Origin: Tahibacter soli
Lineage (GTDB): Bacteria; Pseudomonadota; Gammaproteobacteria; Xanthomonadales; Rhodanobacteraceae
Direction of reading: 5' to 3'
DNA length: 64,000 nt
Assembly (NCBI RefSeq): GCF_025717065.2
Contig: NZ_JAOVZO020000003.1
Coordinates: 62,001 to 126,000, forward strand
The position numbers and the translations under genes were made by a program. This document shows positions 53,834-63,245 of this stretch, piece after piece; the first letter of the stretch is position 1, and every line of letters starts with the position of its first letter. The notes under the pieces were generated by a model. It did not search any database, was not told where the DNA came from, and saw only the letters and a list, made by a program, of their open reading frames with translations.

Positions 53834-54268
53834 ATGACGAACGCGATCGCAAGAATCCACAACGACATCGAACGCTGGTGCGCCCGCCCCGACCTGGGCC
53901 TGCTGTTGCTGCGCCTGGGCATCGGCGGTCATCTGATCTGGAGCACGCAGGACAACGTGTTCAGCTGGGCGCGCATGCTGGAATTTCGCGACTTTCTGGA
54001 AAAATTCGAGTTTCCGTATCCGTTGTTCTGCGCGGTGCTGTCGGTGACGGCGCAGTTCGTCGGCGGACTTGCGCTCGTCGCCGGCGCGTTCACGCGCTTC
54101 GCCGGAGCGGTGCTCGCGTTCAACTTCGTCGTGGCGATCGTCATGGTCGACGCGAAGCGCCCGTACCCGGCCGCGTTCGCGGCGCTCGCGATCGTCGTCG
54201 CGTGCCTGTGCCTGATGTTCGCCGGCGCGGGACGCTGGTCGCTCGATCACCGCTGGCGGCGCGCGTGA
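53834..54268 (+). CDS. DoxX family membrane protein
   Basis: 144 residues with four hydrophobic helices: L-L-L-L-R-L-G-I-G-G-H-L-I-W, the long stretch ending A-G-A-F-T-R-F-A-G, F-N-F-V-V-A-I-V-M, and A-A-L-A-I-V-V-A-C-L-C-L-M-F-A-G. The G-x-F-T-R and R-W-S-L-D-H-R-W pieces are typical of DoxX. Family members are thought to take part in oxidative-stress or quinone-linked electron transfer. It lies between thyA and folA, and its stop overlaps the folA GTG start, so translation is coupled. Confidence 0.87.
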   Translation: MTNAIARIHNDIERWCARPDLGLLLLRLGIGGHLIWSTQDNVFSWARMLEFRDFLEKFEFPYPLFCAVLSVTAQFVGGLALVAGAFTRFAGAVLAFNFVVAIVMVDAKRPYPAAFAALAIVVACLCLMFAGAGRWSLDHRWRRA

Positions 54269-54753
54269 GCACGATCAGCCTCGTCGCGGCGGTGGACCGT
54301 CAGCTCGCGATCGGACGGCGCGGCGACATGCCGTGGCACCTGCCGGACGATCTGCGCCGCTTCAAGCGGCTGACGCTCGACAAGCCGGTGCTGATGGGGC
54401 GCAAGACGGCGCTGTCGATCGGGCGCGCATTGCCGGGACGGCGCAATCTGGTGCTGAGCCGGGCGGGGCACGCGCCGTACGAAGGGCAGACGACGGTGCG
54501 CAACCTGCAGCAGGCGGTGTCGCTGGCGGGCGTCGAGGAACTGATGGTCATCGGGGGCGGCGAGATCTACGCGCTCGCGCTGCCGCTGGCGTCGCGCCTG
54601 TACCTGACGCACGTCGACTGCGCGGCGAGCGACGTCGACACGTTCTTTCCGGCGTTCGACCGCGGCCAGTGGCGCGTCGTCGCGCGCGAAGCGCACGCGG
54701 CCGACGACCGGCACGAGTACGCGATGGAATTTGTGGACTACATCCGCGCCTGA
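54265..54753 (+). CDS. folA: Dihydrofolate reductase
   Basis: 162 residues. I-S-L-V-A-A-V-D-R-Q-L-A-I-G and M-P-W-H-L-P-D-D-L contain the substrate-binding Asp29 (Asp27 of E. coli). L-M-G-R-K-T is the NADPH loop, and M-V-I-G-G-G-E-I-Y-A is the second nucleotide motif. It reduces dihydrofolate to tetrahydrofolate with NADPH, pairing with ThyA in the same operon. The GTG start at 54265 overlaps the DoxX stop in GTGA. In E. coli folA lies next to apaH; here apaH is 3.4 kb further on, on the other strand. Confidence 0.96.
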   Translation: MSTISLVAAVDRQLAIGRRGDMPWHLPDDLRRFKRLTLDKPVLMGRKTALSIGRALPGRRNLVLSRAGHAPYEGQTTVRNLQQAVSLAGVEELMVIGGGEIYALALPLASRLYLTHVDCAASDVDTFFPAFDRGQWRVVAREAHAADDRHEYAMEFVDYIRA

Positions 54754-54861
54754 TCGTCGTCCGTGCGGACCCGTTGGGGGACGCCGCCGACTGCTTCGTC
54801 ACAGTGGAACAACGTCGCCGCGTCGCGGCCGACCGCCTTCCGCACTGCACGGAGCGCAGAA

Positions 54862-57800
54862 ATGCACTTTCGATATTTGTTGCAAAATTTGCTCGGCGTC
54901 GCGGCGGCGTTCGCCGCGGCGACGGCGACGGCCGGCGCCTCGTGGCGCTATCTCGAGCCGCAGGCGCCGCGCGCGGTCGAGCCCGCCGACTACCGGCTCG
55001 GCACCGACGGCAGCCTGTGGCTGTTCGGCAACGACGGCGTCCGCCGCGTCGATGCCGGCGGCGCGACGACCGGGTTTCTCGCGGCTCTGCCGCAGACCGG
55101 CGGCTACCCCGCGGGACAGCTGACGAGCGACGGCGGCGCGGTCGTCGCGTCGCCGAACAACTGCTCGCTGACGCGCGTCGATTCCGCGGTGCGCGTGCGC
55201 TGGAAGCGCCTGTTGCCGGAGTACTGCGTGTTCGTGCCGGCGGCCGACGACGCCGTCTGGGTGGCCGACAACGGCGGCACGCTGATCAAGCTCGGCGCGG
55301 ACGGCGGCATCGCGCGGCAGGTTTCTATCGCGCCGGGTCTGCCGTTGCTCGCGGCGATGCCGGACGGCGGCGTCGCCGTCTCGATGAACCTCGGCACCCC
55401 GCTGCGTTCGACGCTGACGCGCTACAGCCGCGACGGCGAGCCGCTCTGGTCGCTGTCGCGCAATGTGTATTTTGCGGATATCGCCGCGAGCCCCGACGGC
55501 ACGCTGACGGTCGGCGGCGCCGGTGCGGACACCGACGGCATTGCCGTCTACCGGTTCCGGGCGGACGGAACGCCGGTCGCGGAGTACATCGCGCCGCGCG
55601 ACCCGGCGCGCAACGAAGGCAATATCGTCGTGCGGCTCGCGCGCGACGGTTCGGCGAGCGTGACGACGGCGTACTACACGACGGCGGCGATCGTGCATGC
55701 CGTGTATCGCTTCGGCACCGACGGACAGCTCGCGTGGCGCAAGGAAGCCTGCGTGCAGCCGTCGAACACGTACATGCCGACGGAAGCCGTGCTGCCGCTC
55801 GACGGCGGGGAGGCGGCCGTCGCGTGCAGCGGCACCGACGAGGCGCGCTTCCTGCGCTTCGATGCGCACGGCACGGCGGTGGCCGACACACTGCTGCCGA
55901 CGCTGAGCGCGGAGCTCGGCCTGCGTGCCGACGGCACGCTGCAGGCGCTCGGCTATGCACCCGGCACCTACGCGATGCGCCTGTACGCGATCGACCGCGA
56001 CGGCAAAACCGTCGACGCGCCGATGCCGTCGGCTCCCGAGCCGCTCGATCTCGCCGGTCGCGTATTCGCCGACGACGGCGCGAGCTATCTGCTGTCGCGC
56101 GCCGCGCTGCTTGCCGAGCCCAGGCGGCTGACGCTCGCGAAGATCGACGCGAACGGCGCGCTCGTCTGGCGCCGCACGTTCGCGGCGATCGCGCCGCTCG
56201 CGCAGCTGTCGGTGGCCGGTGGCCAGGCCTGCGTCGCGCAGTCGCGCCTGAGGACGTCGCCGTGGCCGTCCGGATTCACCGGACCGCCGCCGCCGCCGCC
56301 CGCGCCGGTCTCGATCGCCTGCGTCGCGAGCGGCGACGGTGCCGATCGCTGGGTACGCACGTACCCGACCGACGGCGCCCAGCACTGGTTCGGCGCGCAG
56401 GACGACGGCACGTTCGCGCATCTTTCGTCGCAGGGATCGACGCATACGATCGTGCGCCACGACGCGGCCGGCAACGAGGTCGCGCGCGTCGAGCGCAGCG
56501 GCTATGCGAACTCGGGAGCGATCGATGCCGCGGGCGACATCGCCGCGGGCGTGTACGACGCCGTGACGCCGCGCCGCTTCGTCGTGCGCTACGACGCGCA
56601 GGGCGCGGCGCATTCGGCCGACATCGAGACGACGGCCGGACTCGAAGTCGTCGGCGTCGTCGCCGGCCGCGTGCAGGCGCTCGTGGGCACGTCGTCCGGA
56701 CGTGAATACCGGTGGTTCGGTACCGATGGCGCGTTCCAGTGGTCGCGCCCGATGGTCGGGCTGGTCGCGCTGCCGGTGCCGGATCGCGGCGGCGAGTCGG
56801 TCTATCTCGCCGAGCGATTGACGCTGTCAACGCCGCAGCGGCTCGCCGTGCGCCTCATGCGCCTGCGCGCGACCGACGGCTCGGTGGTCTGGAGCCGGTC
56901 GCCGGTTTTTCTCGCGCCGACCGAATTTTCGCGCGAGCGCATCGCGCTCGACGCGTCGAGCGCGCAGGTCGTGCTCGCGTACGCGACGTCGAACCGCGTG
57001 CAGGCCCAGCGTTTCGACGCGCGCGACGGCGCGCCGATCGGCGAGCAGGCCGACGCGTGCGCCGTGTATTGCGGCCTGATCGACGCGGTCGGCATCGATC
57101 CGCAGGGGCTGGTGCGCGCGGCGCTGCCGATCACGCCCGGCGACGCGACCGCCGCGACGACGGCGATCGTCGCGCTGCGCGACACGTTCGCGCAGCCGCC
57201 GGTGCGGATCGACCAGGTCGGCCTCGGCGGCGCGTGGTGGGCGCCGTACGCGAGCGGCGAGGGTTTCGTCGCCGACTGGCTGCCGGGTGCGCGCACGTGG
57301 TTCATGCCGTGGTTCACGTATTCGCGCTACGGCGCCGGCGGCGGTCTCGCGGAGCAGCGCTGGTACGTCGTCGCCGGCACCGTCGGCGAGGGCGCGACGC
57401 AGGCGCAGCTGCCGATTCTCGAAACGACCGGCGGCACGTTCGACGCCGCCGGCGGCGCGACCGTGCGCCGGGTCGGCACGGCGACGCTGCGATTTACCGA
57501 TTGCGACAACGGTACTTTGAGCTACGTCTTCGACGCGCCGCACAACGACGGGGCGACCGGCGCGATCACGTTGTCGCGCCTGTCGCCGGCGACGCGCGAC
57601 TGCACGCTCGCCGACGGCACGATAGAGCCGCACGCGGCGGCGACGGCCGGCGGTTTCGACGCGCGCATGTCGGGCTCGTGGTACGAGGAGGCGACGTCGG
57701 GGCAGGGGCTGCAGTTCACCGTGCAGCCGGGCGGCGTGTTCTTCGCGCCGTGGTTCACGTTCGATCCGGCGGGCGCTTCCGACGATCCGGGCCGGCAGCG

Positions 57801-58050
57801 CTGGTACACGCTGCAGGGTTCGCTCGCGAACGCGACGCAGGGACGCGTCGTGGTGCCGATCGCCGAGGCGACCGGCGGCGCGTTCGACAGCACGCCTGCG
57901 AGCCGCACGGTCGTCGTCGGCGCGGCGACGCTGACGATGCAGGGCTGCGACCGCGCGACGCTCGAGTACGCGTTCGACACCGCGGCGGGCGATCTTGCGG
58001 GCAGGACCGGAACGATCGACCTGGAGAAGGCCGGCGGCTGTACGCCGTAG
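54862..58050 (+). CDS. Large exported propeller-like protein with twin C-terminal modules
   Basis: 1062 residues with a signal peptide (Y-L-L-Q-N-L-L-G-V-A-A-A-F-A-A). The first roughly 780 residues are repeats with the pattern G-x-D-G-x-L-x-W, as in PQQ-like or other beta propellers. The end has two related modules, one opening L-G-G-A-W-W-A-P-Y-A-S-G-E-G-F, the other M-S-G-S-W-Y-E-E-A-T-S-G-Q-G-L; both contain W-F-T-(Y/F) and W-Y, and end in a Cys-bearing T-L-x-(Y/F). These modules recur in secreted proteins of Lysobacterales. The role is unknown. ATG 54862 fits the signal peptide and follows a GGAG. Confidence 0.78.
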   Translation: MHFRYLLQNLLGVAAAFAAATATAGASWRYLEPQAPRAVEPADYRLGTDGSLWLFGNDGVRRVDAGGATTGFLAALPQTGGYPAGQLTSDGGAVVASPNNCSLTRVDSAVRVRWKRLLPEYCVFVPAADDAVWVADNGGTLIKLGADGGIARQVSIAPGLPLLAAMPDGGVAVSMNLGTPLRSTLTRYSRDGEPLWSLSRNVYFADIAASPDGTLTVGGAGADTDGIAVYRFRADGTPVAEYIAPRDPARNEGNIVVRLARDGSASVTTAYYTTAAIVHAVYRFGTDGQLAWRKEACVQPSNTYMPTEAVLPLDGGEAAVACSGTDEARFLRFDAHGTAVADTLLPTLSAELGLRADGTLQALGYAPGTYAMRLYAIDRDGKTVDAPMPSAPEPLDLAGRVFADDGASYLLSRAALLAEPRRLTLAKIDANGALVWRRTFAAIAPLAQLSVAGGQACVAQSRLRTSPWPSGFTGPPPPPPAPVSIACVASGDGADRWVRTYPTDGAQHWFGAQDDGTFAHLSSQGSTHTIVRHDAAGNEVARVERSGYANSGAIDAAGDIAAGVYDAVTPRRFVVRYDAQGAAHSADIETTAGLEVVGVVAGRVQALVGTSSGREYRWFGTDGAFQWSRPMVGLVALPVPDRGGESVYLAERLTLSTPQRLAVRLMRLRATDGSVVWSRSPVFLAPTEFSRERIALDASSAQVVLAYATSNRVQAQRFDARDGAPIGEQADACAVYCGLIDAVGIDPQGLVRAALPITPGDATAATTAIVALRDTFAQPPVRIDQVGLGGAWWAPYASGEGFVADWLPGARTWFMPWFTYSRYGAGGGLAEQRWYVVAGTVGEGATQAQLPILETTGGTFDAAGGATVRRVGTATLRFTDCDNGTLSYVFDAPHNDGATGAITLSRLSPATRDCTLADGTIEPHAAATAGGFDARMSGSWYEEATSGQGLQFTVQPGGVFFAPWFTFDPAGASDDPGRQRWYTLQGSLANATQGRVVVPIAEATGGAFDSTPASRTVVVGAATLTMQGCDRATLEYAFDTAAGDLAGRTGTIDLEKAGGCTP

Positions 58051-58057
58051 CTCGTCC

Positions 58058-58106
58058 CCCTCTCCTCCAAGCGTCGCTTGGGGGAGAGGGCCGGGGTGAG
58101 GGGGAG
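58058..58106. repeat. Long hairpin of CCCTCTCC type, copy 2
   Basis: A 16-bp stem with one G.T pair spans 58058-58090 and is followed by CCGGGGTGAGGGGG, a tail shared with the copy at 33715. It fills the gap between two convergent genes and may terminate transcription from both sides. Confidence 0.75.
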
Positions 58107-58165
58107 AACGTGTGGTACTTCGTCGCGGGCGGGGAAGGGCGGAGCGTCGCTCCTCGTCCTGAGCC

Positions 58166-59014
58166 TCAATCCATCTCGCGCCCGGCCGGCGGCTTGCGCG
58201 TCGACTTGATCGTGACGAAGTACGGATCTTCCGCATCGAGCCGCAGCGCCGTCAGCGCGCCGCCCCAGACGCAGCCGGTGTCGATCGCGTAGATGCCGAG
58301 GCCGGCGAAGCGGCCGAGCGTCGACCAGTGCCCGCAGACGATGCGCGTATCGCGCTTGATGCCGCCCGGCACTTCGTACCACGGGTAGAGCCCCGGCGGC
58401 TGCGTGCCCGGCGTGCCCTTTTCGGCGAACGCGATGCGGCCGCGCTGATCGCAGTAGCGCAGTCGCGTGAGCACGTTGATGCTCGCGCGCATGCGCTCGA
58501 TGCCCTTCAGGCGGCCGGACCAGATCGCCGGCTTGTTGCCGAACATCGACTTGAGCAGGCGTCCGTATTCGGGGCCGCGCAGCTGCCGCTCGACCTCGCG
58601 CGCGGCGCGCTGCGCCTGCGGCAAGGTCCAGCGCGGCGCGAAACCCGCGTGCACCATGGTGAAGTTGAGGCCCGCGTCGTGATGCAGCAGCGACTGGCCG
58701 CGCAGCCACGCGAGCAGCTCGTTGCGGTCCGGCGCGAACAGGATGCTGCGCAGTTCGGGATTGACCTTTTCCTGCTCGGCCTCGGTGCGTTCGGCGACAG
58801 CGAGCAGCGACAGGTCGTGGTTGCCGAGCGTCACGACCGTGCCGGCGCCGAGCGTGCGCACGAGGCGCAGCACTTCGAGCGACTGGCCGCCGCGGTTGAC
58901 GAGGTCGCCACAAAACCACAATGCATCTTTTGCGGGATCGTATTGGATTTTTTCGAGCAGTCGGGCCGTCTCGTCGTAGCAGCCCTGCAGATCGCCGATG
59001 GCCCAGGTCGCCAT
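58166..59014 (-). CDS. apaH: Bis(5'-nucleosyl)-tetraphosphatase, symmetrical
   Basis: 282 residues, normal length. Calcineurin-type metal motifs are G-D-L-Q-G-C, G-D-L-V-N-R-G, G-N-H-D and M-V-H-A-G. It splits Ap4A into two ADP. ATG 59014 shares a base with the apaG stop (TGATG), so the two are translated together. It is the last gene of the surA-pdxA-rsmA-apaG-apaH group. The end converges with the propeller-like protein gene across a hairpin. Confidence 0.96.
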   Translation of the reverse strand: MATWAIGDLQGCYDETARLLEKIQYDPAKDALWFCGDLVNRGGQSLEVLRLVRTLGAGTVVTLGNHDLSLLAVAERTEAEQEKVNPELRSILFAPDRNELLAWLRGQSLLHHDAGLNFTMVHAGFAPRWTLPQAQRAAREVERQLRGPEYGRLLKSMFGNKPAIWSGRLKGIERMRASINVLTRLRYCDQRGRIAFAEKGTPGTQPPGLYPWYEVPGGIKRDTRIVCGHWSTLGRFAGLGIYAIDTGCVWGGALTALRLDAEDPYFVTIKSTRKPPAGREMD

Positions 59015-59397
59015 CAATGCAGCGTCCGTGGAATCGACAGCGTGAACTGCGGTATCGCCGCGTCGAACTCGGTGCCGTCCTCGGCGACCATGCGGTAGCT
59101 GCCGCGCATCGTGCCGACGCTGGTTTCGAGCACCGCGCCCGACGTGTATTCGTAGTCCTCGCCCGGCCGCATGCGCGGCTGCTCGCCGACGACGCCGTCG
59201 CCGGTCACTTCCTGCACCTTGCCGTTGCCGTCGGTGATGATCCAGTGCCGCGACAGCAGCTGCGCGGTGATTTCGCCGAGATTGCGGATCTTGATCGTGT
59301 ACGCGAAGACGTAGCGGTTGTCGGCCGGTCGCGACTGCTCGTCGAGAAAACGCGCCGCGACCTGCACTTCGATGTCGTAGGGTTGCTTGCTGCTCAT
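59014..59397 (-). CDS. apaG: ApaG protein
   Basis: 127 residues, one fibronectin-type beta domain: [29 protein letters not shown] and G-S-Y-R-M are the family core. ApaG is linked to Co2+ resistance and Mg2+ efflux in Salmonella; how it acts is unknown. It sits 52 bp after rsmA and overlaps apaH by one base, the standard order. Confidence 0.96.
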   Translation of the reverse strand: MSSKQPYDIEVQVAARFLDEQSRPADNRYVFAYTIKIRNLGEITAQLLSRHWIITDGNGKVQEVTGDGVVGEQPRMRPGEDYEYTSGAVLETSVGTMRGSYRMVAEDGTEFDAAIPQFTLSIPRTLH

Positions 59398-59449
59398 GCG
59401 GAAATTCTCGGCGACGTGCGTATTTATCGCAACCTCGACGCTTTCGGGT

Positions 59450-60271
59450 TCACGCCGAAGCCGCCACGACTTTCGCCAGATCCACGAAGCGCTGCGGCGC
59501 CAGCTGCTCGGCGCGCGTGCGCGGATCGATGCCCGCGGCGTCGATCTGCGCCGCCGTCGCGACGCCGGAGAGCGCGTTCGACAGCGTCTTGCGGCGTTGT
59601 CCGAACGCGTGGCGCACGATGCGCTCGACGAGCGCGGGATCGGCGTCGTGACGCTTGTCCTGCGCCAGCGGCGTCAGGCGTACGACCGCCGAGTCGACCT
59701 TCGGCGGCGGGTTGAACGCGCCGGGCGGCACCTTGAACAGCGGCTCGACGCGGCAGTAGAGCTGCAGCATCACCGACAGGCGCCCATACACCTTGTTGCC
59801 GGGCGGGGCGGCCATGCGGTCGACCACTTCCTTCTGCAGCATGAAATGCATGTCGGCGATCGCGCCGGCATGGTCGAGACAGTGGAACAGGATCGGACTG
59901 GAAATGTTGTACGGCAAGTTGCCGACCACGCGCAGCGTGCCGCCTTGCGCGAGCGCCGTGAAATTCACCGTGAGCACGTCGGCGTGGATGACGCCGAGCG
60001 TGCCGATGCCGGCGGCCGCCGCTTCGATGCGCGGAATCAGATCGCGATCGAGTTCGATGACCGTAAGTTCGCCGTGTTCGCGCAGGAGCGGCAGCGTGAT
60101 CGCGCCTTCGCCGGGACCGATTTCGATCAGCCGGTCGCCGGGTTTCGGCGCGACCGCCTGCACGATGCGGCGGATCAGGCCCGGGTCGTGCAGGAAGTGT
60201 TGTCCAAAACGCTTCTTGTGTACATGTTCTCCCGAAGCGTCGTCGGTGGGGGCGAGATGGCGGCGGCTCAC
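59450..60271 (-). CDS. rsmA: 16S rRNA dimethyladenosine transferase
   Basis: 273 residues, the same as E. coli RsmA/Ksg[12 protein letters not shown] is the family N-terminus, [10 protein letters not shown] binds S-adenosylmethionine, and N-L-P-Y-N-I-S is the catalytic motif. It dimethylates two adenosines in helix 45 of 16S rRNA late in small-subunit assembly. The GTG start at 60271 overlaps the stop of the LysR gene in GTGA, so in this genome rsmA is coupled to a regulator gene instead of following pdxA directly. The frame runs further upstream but that is the LysR shadow. Confidence 0.96.
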   Translation of the reverse strand: MSRRHLAPTDDASGEHVHKKRFGQHFLHDPGLIRRIVQAVAPKPGDRLIEIGPGEGAITLPLLREHGELTVIELDRDLIPRIEAAAAGIGTLGVIHADVLTVNFTALAQGGTLRVVGNLPYNISSPILFHCLDHAGAIADMHFMLQKEVVDRMAAPPGNKVYGRLSVMLQLYCRVEPLFKVPPGAFNPPPKVDSAVVRLTPLAQDKRHDADPALVERIVRHAFGQRRKTLSNALSGVATAAQIDAAGIDPRTRAEQLAPQRFVDLAKVVAASA

Positions 60272-61206
60272 GATGAGGGTTCCTGTGGCGGCGCGAGCGG
60301 CGAGGCGGCGGCGATTTCCTCGGTCAGCCAGGCGCGGAATCGCTGCACCGACGGCTTCTCGGCATGGGTTTCGGGACAGACGAGGTAGTAGGCGTACAGC
60401 GACGGCACGCGCAGCGCGAACGGCGCGATCAGTTCGCCGGAGGCGAGGCGGTGCGCAACGAGCGACGAGCGCGCGAGCACGACGCCCTGGCCTTGCGCCG
60501 CGGCGCGCAGCGCGAGTTCGGTATCGTCGAACACCGGGCCGCGGCGCGGTTCGGTCGTGCGCACGCCGGCCGCGCTGAACCAGCGCACCCAGTCGTTCAG
60601 GCGCGCGTGCTGCTTGATGCGCACGAGCGGCAGGTCGAGCAGTTGCACCGGTTCGCGCAGGCTTCGCCGGTTGCGGCCGAGCAGCTTCGGACTCACGACC
60701 GGAAACAGCTCGTCGTCGAGCAGTTTGTCGCAGCGCAGGCCGGGCCACGGGCCGTTGCCCCAGCGGATCGCCAGATCGACGCCGTCGTTGCGGAAGTCGG
60801 CGAGCGCGCTCGTCGATTGCAGATTGAGTTCGATTTCGGGATGCCGCGCGATGAAGCTGCCGAGCCGGCCGACGAGCCAGGCCGACGCGAACGACGGCAG
60901 CACGCTGACCGTGAGCATGTGGCCGGCGCTGCGCTCGCGCACGCGCGTGACGGTCGCGGCGAGCTGATCCATGGCCTCGCGTACGCCGATCGCGAGCTGG
61001 TGGCCCGCGTCGGTGAGCCACGTGCGCTTGCCTTCGCGTTCGAACAGCTTCAGGCCCAGTTCGTCTTCGAGCGCCTTGATCTGCAGGCTCACGGCGCCGT
61101 GCGTCAGATGCAGTTCGGCGGCGGCGCGCGTCCAGTTGAGGTGCCGCGCGGCCGATTCGAAGATGCGCAGCGTGCGCAGCGAGGGTAGATGCTGCCAGGC
61201 GCGCAT
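60268..61206 (-). CDS. LysR family regulator, GcvA-like
   Basis: 312 residues. N-terminal helix-turn-helix L-N-W-T-R-A-A-A-E-L-H-L-T-H-G-A-V-S-L-Q-I, then a periplasmic-binding-type effector domain with V-D-L-A-I-R-W-G-N-G-P-W and G-Q-G-V-V-L-A-R. The phrasing (L-P-S-L-R-T-L-R-I-F-E-S-A-A-R) is that of GcvA-type regulators. It is divergent from the EamA transporter gene (123 bp between starts), which it probably regulates. It lies inside the usually unbroken pdxA-rsmA junction and is coupled to rsmA. Confidence 0.93.
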   Translation of the reverse strand: MRAWQHLPSLRTLRIFESAARHLNWTRAAAELHLTHGAVSLQIKALEDELGLKLFEREGKRTWLTDAGHQLAIGVREAMDQLAATVTRVRERSAGHMLTVSVLPSFASAWLVGRLGSFIARHPEIELNLQSTSALADFRNDGVDLAIRWGNGPWPGLRCDKLLDDELFPVVSPKLLGRNRRSLREPVQLLDLPLVRIKQHARLNDWVRWFSAAGVRTTEPRRGPVFDDTELALRAAAQGQGVVLARSSLVAHRLASGELIAPFALRVPSLYAYYLVCPETHAEKPSVQRFRAWLTEEIAAASPLAPPQEPSS

Positions 61207-61329
61207 CTGTGAGTTCCATTAACGTTAGCGCCCAGAAAGTATCGATTTCTTGGCTTGTTGTCGAGTCATACCATGCACATGTTGCAGCGCAACCGTTGGC
61301 GTGGCTGACATCGCTGCGAGGAGTCCGGT

Positions 61330-62250
61330 ATGAGTCTGTCGTTGATCGTGCGTCTCGTCGTGCTTGCGATGATCTGGGGCGGATCGTTCCTGTTCATGCG
61401 CATCGCGGTGCCCGTGTTCGGCACCGGTTTCACCGCCGCGGGCCGTCTGGCGCTCGCCGCCGTCGCGCTGCTCGCGTTCGCGGCGATGCAGGGCGCGCGG
61501 CTGAATTTTCGCGCCAACTGGAAGGCGTATCTGTGGATCGGCGCGCTGAGCGCGTCGATTCCGTTCCTGCTGTTCGCGTTCACGGCGCGCTATCTGCCGG
61601 CCGGCTACTCGGCGGTGCTGAACGCGACGGTACCGCTCTTCGCGGTGCTGCTCGGCTGGTATCTGCACAAGCAGCGGCCGTCGCTGTCGAAATTCGTCGG
61701 CGTCGTCGTCGGCCTCGCGGGCGTCGTGACGATCGCGCGCTTCGGCACGGTCACGCTGACCGCGCTGACGTTCCTGTCGTTCGCCGCGGGCCTCGGCGCC
61801 GCGATGCTGTACGCGGTCGGCGCGGCCGAAGTGCGGCGCCTGTTCGCGACGACCGATCCCGTCGTCGTGGCGACCGGCAGCCAGGTCGGCGCGGCCGTTC
61901 TGCTGCTGCCGTTCCTGATCGCCGACGCGCCGACGACGGTGCCGGCACTCGCGCCGGCGCTGGCGCTCGCCGCGCTCGGCCTCGTCTGCACCGCGATCGC
62001 GTTCGTCATGTATTTCCGCATCCTGCGCGAAGCGGGCCCGGAGCGCGGCACGACGGTGACGTTCATGGTGCCGGTATTCGCGCAGGTCTGGGGCGCGGTG
62101 TTCCTGCACGAAGCGGTGACCTGGGCCATCGTGATCGGCCTCGGCCTCGTGCTGTTCGCCGTCGCGCTCGTGTTCGAGAAGGTGAAGCTGCCGCGGCGCA
62201 AGAGCGCGGTCGTGCTGCAGGCCGCGATGGCGCCCTGCGCCGAGAAGTGA
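61330..62250 (+). CDS. EamA/DMT family transporter
   Basis: 306 residues, about ten membrane helices in two EamA halves: M-I-W-G-G-S-F-L-F-M-R-I-A-V is the family start, and the second half carries V-P-V-F-A-Q-V-W-G-A-V-F-L-H-E. Members export amino acids or other metabolites. CGAGGAG precedes the ATG. Divergent from the LysR gene, as usual for such exporter/regulator pairs. Its stop directly abuts the stop of pdxA on the other strand with no space. Confidence 0.92.
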   Translation: MSLSLIVRLVVLAMIWGGSFLFMRIAVPVFGTGFTAAGRLALAAVALLAFAAMQGARLNFRANWKAYLWIGALSASIPFLLFAFTARYLPAGYSAVLNATVPLFAVLLGWYLHKQRPSLSKFVGVVVGLAGVVTIARFGTVTLTALTFLSFAAGLGAAMLYAVGAAEVRRLFATTDPVVVATGSQVGAAVLLLPFLIADAPTTVPALAPALALAALGLVCTAIAFVMYFRILREAGPERGTTVTFMVPVFAQVWGAVFLHEAVTWAIVIGLGLVLFAVALVFEKVKLPRRKSAVVLQAAMAPCAEK

Positions 62251-63237
62251 TCAGCGTTTGAGTGAGGCCAGCCGCAGCGCCATGCGCGCTGCGGCGACGA
62301 GGCTCGCCGCGTCGGCGGTGCCCTTGCCTGCGAGATCCAGCGCGGTGCCGTGATCGACCGACGTGCGGATGAACGGCAGGCCCAGCGTCACGTTCACCGC
62401 CGAGCCGAAGCCCTGGGCCTTGAGCACCGGCAGTCCCTGGTCGTGGTACATCGCGAGCACCGCGTCGCAGCGTTCGAGCTGCTCCGGTACGAACGCGGTA
62501 TCGGCCGGCAGCGGGCCGATCAGGCGCATGCCCTCCGCGCGTAACGCGTCGAGCGCGGGCTTGATCGTCTCGATTTCCTCGGAGCCGAGATGGCCGCCTT
62601 CGCCCGCGTGCGGGTTCAGGCCGCACACCGCGATGCGCGGCTCGTCGATGCCGAACTTGTCGACGAGGTCGGCGTGCACGATCGCGAGCGTGCGCACGAG
62701 GCCTTCGCGCGTGATCGCGTCGGCGACGGCGCGCAGCGGCAGGTGCGTCGTGGCGAGCGCGACGCGCAGGCTCGGCGTCGCGAGCATCATGACGACGTCG
62801 CTGCCCGCGCGCGCGGCGAAGAATTCGGTGTGGCCGCTGAACGGCACGCCGGCGTCGTTGATGATGCCCTTGTGCACCGGGCCGGTGACGATCGCGTCGA
62901 ATTCGCCGGCGAGACACCCGTCGGCCGCGCGCGCGAGCGTGTCGAGCACGTAGCCGGCGTTCGCGCGATCGAGCGTGCCCGGGACGACCGGATGCGCGGT
63001 GGCGACCGGAATGCAGCGCAGCTCGCCGGGGGCGCGTTCGGCGAGCGGGGCGCCGTCGTACTCGCGGATCGTGAGCGCGAGGCCGCGCGCGGCCGCGGCG
63101 GCGTAGAGCAGCGCCGGATCGGCGATCGCGACGAGATCGGCCGCGATATCGCCCGCGGCGAGCTCGGCGACGAGTTCGGGTCCGACGCCGGCCGGCTCGC
63201 CGGGCGTGAGCGCGAGGCGGGGCAGGCGTCGGGTCAT
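62251..63237 (-). CDS. pdxA: 4-hydroxythreonine-4-phosphate dehydrogenase
   Basis: 328 residues. [11 protein letters not shown] is the N-terminal signature; metal-binding His residues are in [15 protein letters not shown] and [15 protein letters not shown] closes the active site. It oxidises 4-phosphohydroxy-threonine in pyridoxal phosphate synthesis. It follows surA on the same strand after 8 bp, the usual arrangement, but rsmA is displaced by the LysR/EamA pair. Confidence 0.97.
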   Translation of the reverse strand: MTRRLPRLALTPGEPAGVGPELVAELAAGDIAADLVAIADPALLYAAAAARGLALTIREYDGAPLAERAPGELRCIPVATAHPVVPGTLDRANAGYVLDTLARAADGCLAGEFDAIVTGPVHKGIINDAGVPFSGHTEFFAARAGSDVVMMLATPSLRVALATTHLPLRAVADAITREGLVRTLAIVHADLVDKFGIDEPRIAVCGLNPHAGEGGHLGSEEIETIKPALDALRAEGMRLIGPLPADTAFVPEQLERCDAVLAMYHDQGLPVLKAQGFGSAVNVTLGLPFIRTSVDHGTALDLAGKGTADAASLVAAARMALRLASLKR

Positions 63238-63245
63238 GCGGTCCG

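Noticed and set aside
60268..61219. Upstream extension of the rsmA frame (59450-61219)
   Set aside because: Overlaps the LysR gene fully and reads as Arg-rich noise; RsmA from GTG 60271 has exactly the family length.
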